Of a stretch of 8,802 bases of DNA, positions 6,285 to 8,802 are shown one piece after another. Location: the NCBI GenBank assembly GCA_016302545.1, contig JAEDNK010000062.1, forward strand, positions 1 to 8,802, given 5' to 3'. The translations under genes were made by a program, and so were the position numbers. This DNA comes from Bacillota bacterium (lineage in GTDB: Bacteria; Bacillota; Clostridia; Peptostreptococcales; Anaerovoracaceae). Position 1 is the first letter of the stretch; each line of letters begins with the position of its first letter. A model generated the notes under the pieces. That model was not told the origin of the DNA. It saw nothing but the letters and a program-made list of their open reading frames with translations, and did no database searches.

Positions 6285-6665
6285 TCATATGCTGTCAGAG
6301 CAGCATTCACACTCGCTGCCGCAGTCTTCGTCCTCTGCACATAAATCCTCAAATTCTCCGGGTTCATGCTCAGGTTGCTGCTCGACCTCCGGCTTCGCCT
6401 CGGTTCTGTTTGCAGCCAGCTCCTTTCCGAAATGGCGCAGCAGAATTTCCAATAAAGCAAGAGTTTCACCTCTGCGCAGCGTGATACCTCTGCTCATGTG
6501 CTCATGCTCCGGATCCCAGTCTCTTATGTCGAGCTTAGACGGTTTGTCGTTCCACTCCACCAGATTGACCTCTTTGGTCCAGCCTGTCTGAGACTTGCCC
6601 AAAACCCCCATGTGTTGAGCGATGTTAAATCTGATCTCCTGCGTTCTGTTAATTTGTCTTGGCAT
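6285..6665 (-). CDS. YdbC/PC4-type single-stranded nucleic-acid-binding protein with acidic Cys-rich tail
   Basis: This 126-residue protein has an N-terminal core (about 8-80) resembling bacterial YdbC proteins, relatives of the eukaryotic coactivator PC4 that bind single-stranded DNA as dimers. Recognisable pieces are EIRFNIAQHMGVL, GWTKEVNLVEWND, KLDIRDWDPEHEHMSRGITL and a closing helix (about 66-82). Residues 83-126 extend beyond the usual short family length. They are Glu/Pro-rich and end in a cluster of five cysteines (109, 115, 119, 121, 122) among acidic residues. The ATG at 6665 is chosen because AAAGGA (6671-6676) lies 5 nt upstream; an in-frame TTG at 6680 precedes that site. It has its own promoter and a terminator right after the stop, so it is monocistronic. 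A role in transcription, replication or repair is inference from the family. Confidence 0.85.
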   Translation of the reverse strand: MPRQINRTQEIRFNIAQHMGVLGKSQTGWTKEVNLVEWNDKPSKLDIRDWDPEHEHMSRGITLRRGETLALLEILLRHFGKELAANRTEAKPEVEQQPEHEPGEFEDLCAEDEDCGSECECCSDSI

Positions 6666-6698
6666 TTTTATCCTTTCCAAATTTCCCTTTGCAAGTAT

Positions 6699-6727
6699 AT
6701 CTTAACATCGTTGTAATTATATGTCAA
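6699..6727 (-). promoter_or_regulatory. Strong sigma-A promoter of the PC4-like gene
   Basis: On the minus strand a perfect TTGACA (6722-6727) is separated by 17 bp from TAAGAT (6699-6704). The -10 is preceded by TGT, which gives an extended -10. The predicted start is near 6692, about 27 nt before the ATG. It begins only 11 nt after the stop codon of the upstream aminotransferase gene. Confidence 0.8.
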
Positions 6728-6738
6728 GAGCTTTATTT

Positions 6739-7977
6739 TTACTCTGTCTCCATAGCAGCCAGAATCTTAGCCGGCAGCATGCGGCATACTTCTTCGGATA
6801 CAGATGCAATCGATACCCTCAGCCCCTTTGCCAGAGGAACTAAGAAAATCCCTTCTTTTTCAAGTCGAGCCGCCACCTGATCCGGATTTTGACACGGTAT
6901 TGAAGCAAAGAATCCGGCGTCAAAAGGCACCATCTCAAGACCGCACTCATCCGCCGCCTCCTCAAAGGCTTTTCCTCTTCTGAGAAGCATTTCCCTGTAA
7001 CCCTGTCTTTCTTCAAAGACCTTGGCCTTAAGCTTAGGGTCTCCGTAAATCTTTGAAAGAATGGTCTGTGGCGCTCTGGCGCAGTTTGACCAGGATGCTC
7101 TTGACGAAAATTCGCATACCCTTTTAAATTCCTCTGCTACTTCTTTGGTCTTTGCCAGACAGATCAGCGCTCCGCAGCGCATACCGTAGAGCGTATACGC
7201 CTTTGACAGACTGTGGGACAGCATCGGCAGTACATTTTCCGGCATTTTCTCCAATATAGGAAGGAATGTTCTGTATTCGTCCTCATCTCCGGCAAAATCA
7301 ATATATGCCACGTCCACCAGAAGGGTTATCTTCTTTTGGCGTGGAAGCGTTTCCATAATGTTCTTGACATTGTTCCAGTCTTCTGCGGTCAAGGAGTAGC
7401 CCGTTGGATTATGAGCCGGAGTGTTTAGAATTACAACCAGCCTTTCCTGATTGAGCAAAAGCTTCTCGGCCTTTTTCCTGAAATCCGCGTCATTGAATTT
7501 TCTTTCGCCGTTAAAGAAAGCGAAGGTCTCCACCTTTCTGCCCTGCTCGGCAGCTATGGTGTTATACGGTGCCCAGTACCAGTCGGCCACCAGTATGCTG
7601 TCGCCCCTGTCCGTGTAGTTTGCAATGGTATTTCTGATGGCCCCCGTTCCACCGGGTGTGGCTGAAGCTACAACATGGCCTTTTGGTTCATAGCTCCTCA
7701 GCGCGTCCTGCTTTACCGCCTCTCTGAACTCCGGCGTTCCCGATATAGGTGCATACTCGGCAAACTCCTTTGGACTGAGATTTTTAAAAACATCGTTCAC
7801 CGATGATAATACTATCAGCTCTCCTTCATCATCAAGCAGCGCTCCGATGGTGGCGTTGACAACCTTTTCCTTTCCTTCCTTAGCTATCATCGCCTTTGCA
7901 CGATTATTGATACCGAAAATCTTGTCTTCCTTGGGGATATTCCTTCCCTGTCGCGATGCAAAAATCATTTCTTCCAT
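6739..7977 (-). CDS. Class I PLP-dependent aminotransferase (aspartate/aromatic type)
   Basis: This 412-residue cytoplasmic enzyme of fold type I transfers amino groups between amino acids and 2-oxo acids using pyridoxal phosphate. Visible landmarks are a phosphate/ring-binding region with TPGGTGAIRNT (107-117) and the stacking aromatic in DWYWAPYN (Trp135 or nearby). Others are NTPAHNPTG (Asn190), VDVAYIDF (Asp222, Tyr225), SHSLSKAYTLYGMRCG with the Schiff-base lysine Lys259 and phosphate-binding Arg267, and GLRVSIASV with the substrate-carboxylate arginine Arg387. The SLSK...LYGMRCG arrangement resembles the AspC/TyrB branch. The substrate cannot be decided; aspartate or aromatic amino acids are likely. 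The ATG at 7977 is chosen because AAAGGGAG (7985-7992) lies 7 nt upstream; a TTG at 7995 has no such site. The gene has its own promoter and is divergent from the M23 gene. Confidence 0.92.
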   Translation of the reverse strand: MEEMIFASRQGRNIPKEDKIFGINNRAKAMIAKEGKEKVVNATIGALLDDEGELIVLSSVNDVFKNLSPKEFAEYAPISGTPEFREAVKQDALRSYEPKGHVVASATPGGTGAIRNTIANYTDRGDSILVADWYWAPYNTIAAEQGRKVETFAFFNGERKFNDADFRKKAEKLLLNQERLVVILNTPAHNPTGYSLTAEDWNNVKNIMETLPRQKKITLLVDVAYIDFAGDEDEYRTFLPILEKMPENVLPMLSHSLSKAYTLYGMRCGALICLAKTKEVAEEFKRVCEFSSRASWSNCARAPQTILSKIYGDPKLKAKVFEERQGYREMLLRRGKAFEEAADECGLEMVPFDAGFFASIPCQNPDQVAARLEKEGIFLVPLAKGLRVSIASVSEEVCRMLPAKILAAMETE

Positions 7978-8011
7978 AGGCTGTCTCCCTTTCAAATTTT
8001 TTAATTTTAAT

Positions 8012-8040
8012 ATTTTACTATGATTATGTAATTATTACAA
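8012..8040 (-). promoter_or_regulatory. Sigma-A promoter of the aminotransferase gene
   Basis: On the minus strand TTGTAA (8035-8040, five of six) and TAAAAT (8012-8017, five of six) are exactly 17 bp apart. The predicted start is near 8005, about 28 nt before the ATG. Confidence 0.65.
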
Positions 8041-8050
8041 GCGCTGTTTT

Positions 8051-8080
8051 GTATGAAAATCGATTTTTTTGCTAATAATA
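8051..8080 (+). promoter_or_regulatory. Candidate sigma-F-type sporulation promoter of the M23 gene
   Basis: GTATG (8051-8055) resembles the sigma-F -35 (GYATA). GCTAATAATA (8071-8080) fits the sigma-F -10 pattern GGnnAnAnTw with one mismatch, at a 15-bp spacing. A sigma-A reading (TTGTAT at 8049, AATAAT at 8074, 19-bp spacing) is weaker but cannot be excluded. The start would fall near 8086, just before the ribosome binding site GGAGGTGA (8090-8097). Confidence 0.45.
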
Positions 8081-8101
8081 TTTTTAACTGGAGGTGAAAA
8101 T

Positions 8102-8802
8102 ATGCGTCAAGCACAAAGAAAAAAAGAAAAGGACAAGGTTGCTATTGCTCTGATGTTAGCCTTTTGTGTTATCGCCCTTACTTCGATTTTTACAATCAAA
8201 TCAAATATAGATAAAATCAACGGCAGCAATACAGATGTGCCTGTTTCCGAAAAGACACAGACCGATGCCCCCGGCAAAGCCGAAAAAACGCCTGCTGCCT
8301 CCGGCGACGATAAAACAGTCCCTGCGGAGGAGACCTCCTCCAAGGTGCCGACGGTAGACAGCGCCGGAAATTCAGGCGGCGAAGCCTCTGCTTCCAAATT
8401 TATCAACCCCGTCAAAAGCGACGAGGCATATGTCACAAATGAGTATTCCATGGACACCCTTATCTACTCCGTAACTCTGGATCAGTACATGACCCACTGC
8501 GGTGTTGACATAGAAGCTCCTGAAGATACTCAGGTAACTGCCTCTGCACCGGGAACGGTAACTGCAATTTACGAGGATGACCGCTACGGAACCTCCGTGG
8601 AAATCACACATTCCGATGGATTCATTACCGTATACTCGAACCTTTCAACTGCCGAGCTTGTTGAAGTAGGCGATGTGGTGGAAGCGGGAAAGGTAATAGG
8701 CGGCGTGGGCACTACGGGACTATTCGAATCTCTGGAGCCTGCACATCTGCACCTTGAAATGCTGAAAGACGGCGTTTATGTAAACCCTGCAGATTATATA
8801 AA
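8102..8802 (+). CDS. SpoIIQ-like membrane-anchored M23 (LytM) family protein, C-terminus cut by right edge
   Basis: 233 residues are visible with the frame open at the edge; the domain looks nearly complete. A basic N-terminus (MRQAQRKKEKDK) is followed by one transmembrane segment (about 13-32), so the rest should lie outside the membrane. A low-complexity linker rich in Ser, Ala, Asp, Glu and Thr (about 41-110) leads to an M23/LytM domain (about 121-233). The zinc-ligand motifs are present: HCGVD (His132, Asp136) and HLH (215-217). The order YSVTLDQYMTHCGVDIEAP, TVYSNLS, GGVGTTGLFES resembles clostridial SpoIIQ, the forespore protein that pairs with SpoIIIAH across the septum. GGAGG lies 7 nt before the ATG. 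A general cell-wall endopeptidase is the alternative; the promoter supports a sporulation role. Confidence 0.8.
   Translation, partial: MRQAQRKKEKDKVAIALMLAFCVIALTSIFTIKSNIDKINGSNTDVPVSEKTQTDAPGKAEKTPAASGDDKTVPAEETSSKVPTVDSAGNSGGEASASKFINPVKSDEAYVTNEYSMDTLIYSVTLDQYMTHCGVDIEAPEDTQVTASAPGTVTAIYEDDRYGTSVEITHSDGFITVYSNLSTAELVEVGDVVEAGKVIGGVGTTGLFESLEPAHLHLEMLKDGVYVNPADYI

Noticed and set aside
8040..8045. The AGCGCT palindrome between the divergent aminotransferase and M23 promoters
   Set aside because: Six bases are too few to separate from chance without comparison to other genomes.
8107..8611. Minus-strand open frames opposite the M23 gene
   Set aside because: The plus-strand frame has a good ribosome binding site, a transmembrane anchor and an intact LytM domain; the minus-strand frames have none of these.

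Overview
The window looks like chromosome from an anaerobic, endospore-forming member of the Clostridia (Bacillota). The grounds are strong AGGAGG-type ribosome binding sites, sigma-A-type promoters with AT-rich intergenic DNA, a SpoIIQ-like M23 protein behind a sigma-F-like promoter, a DUF378 membrane protein, a YdbC/PC4-type protein and a TGS-domain nucleoside kinase typical of this phylum. Base composition looks moderate. The genus cannot be fixed from this sequence. No mobile element, tRNA, rRNA or CRISPR array is visible.

Left two thirds (about 1-5970, minus strand): a probable five-gene operon read right to left. It starts at an extended -10 promoter (5961-5969) and encodes a TGS-domain P-loop nucleoside kinase, pseudouridine kinase PsuK, pseudouridine-5'-phosphate glycosidase PsuG, a secreted 5'-nucleotidase-like protein whose catalytic residues are missing, and the beginning of a second secreted 5'-nucleotidase whose first metal motif is intact (cut by the left edge). 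Gaps are 11, 1, 39 and 74 nt, with no convincing terminator between genes. PsuK and PsuG form a complete route from pseudouridine to uracil and ribose 5-phosphate. The kinase fits general nucleoside salvage, and the exported proteins fit binding or dephosphorylating nucleotides outside the cell. No transporter is visible.

Middle (about 5912-6740): a divergent intergenic region has overlapping promoters and two perfect inverted repeats. It leads rightward to a small DUF378 membrane protein gene. That gene converges, across a shared 12-bp-stem terminator, on a minus-strand gene for a PC4-like single-stranded nucleic-acid-binding protein with an unusual acidic, cysteine-rich tail. The latter has its own strong promoter (TTGACA, 17 bp, TAAGAT).

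Right (6739-8802): a minus-strand class I PLP aminotransferase with its own promoter is divergent from a plus-strand gene for a membrane-anchored M23 (LytM) protein resembling SpoIIQ, cut by the right edge. Several genes have an in-frame GTG or TTG upstream of, or inside, the ribosome binding site. The starts given here are those with a properly spaced Shine-Dalgarno sequence. No stretch over 300 bases lacks a gene.
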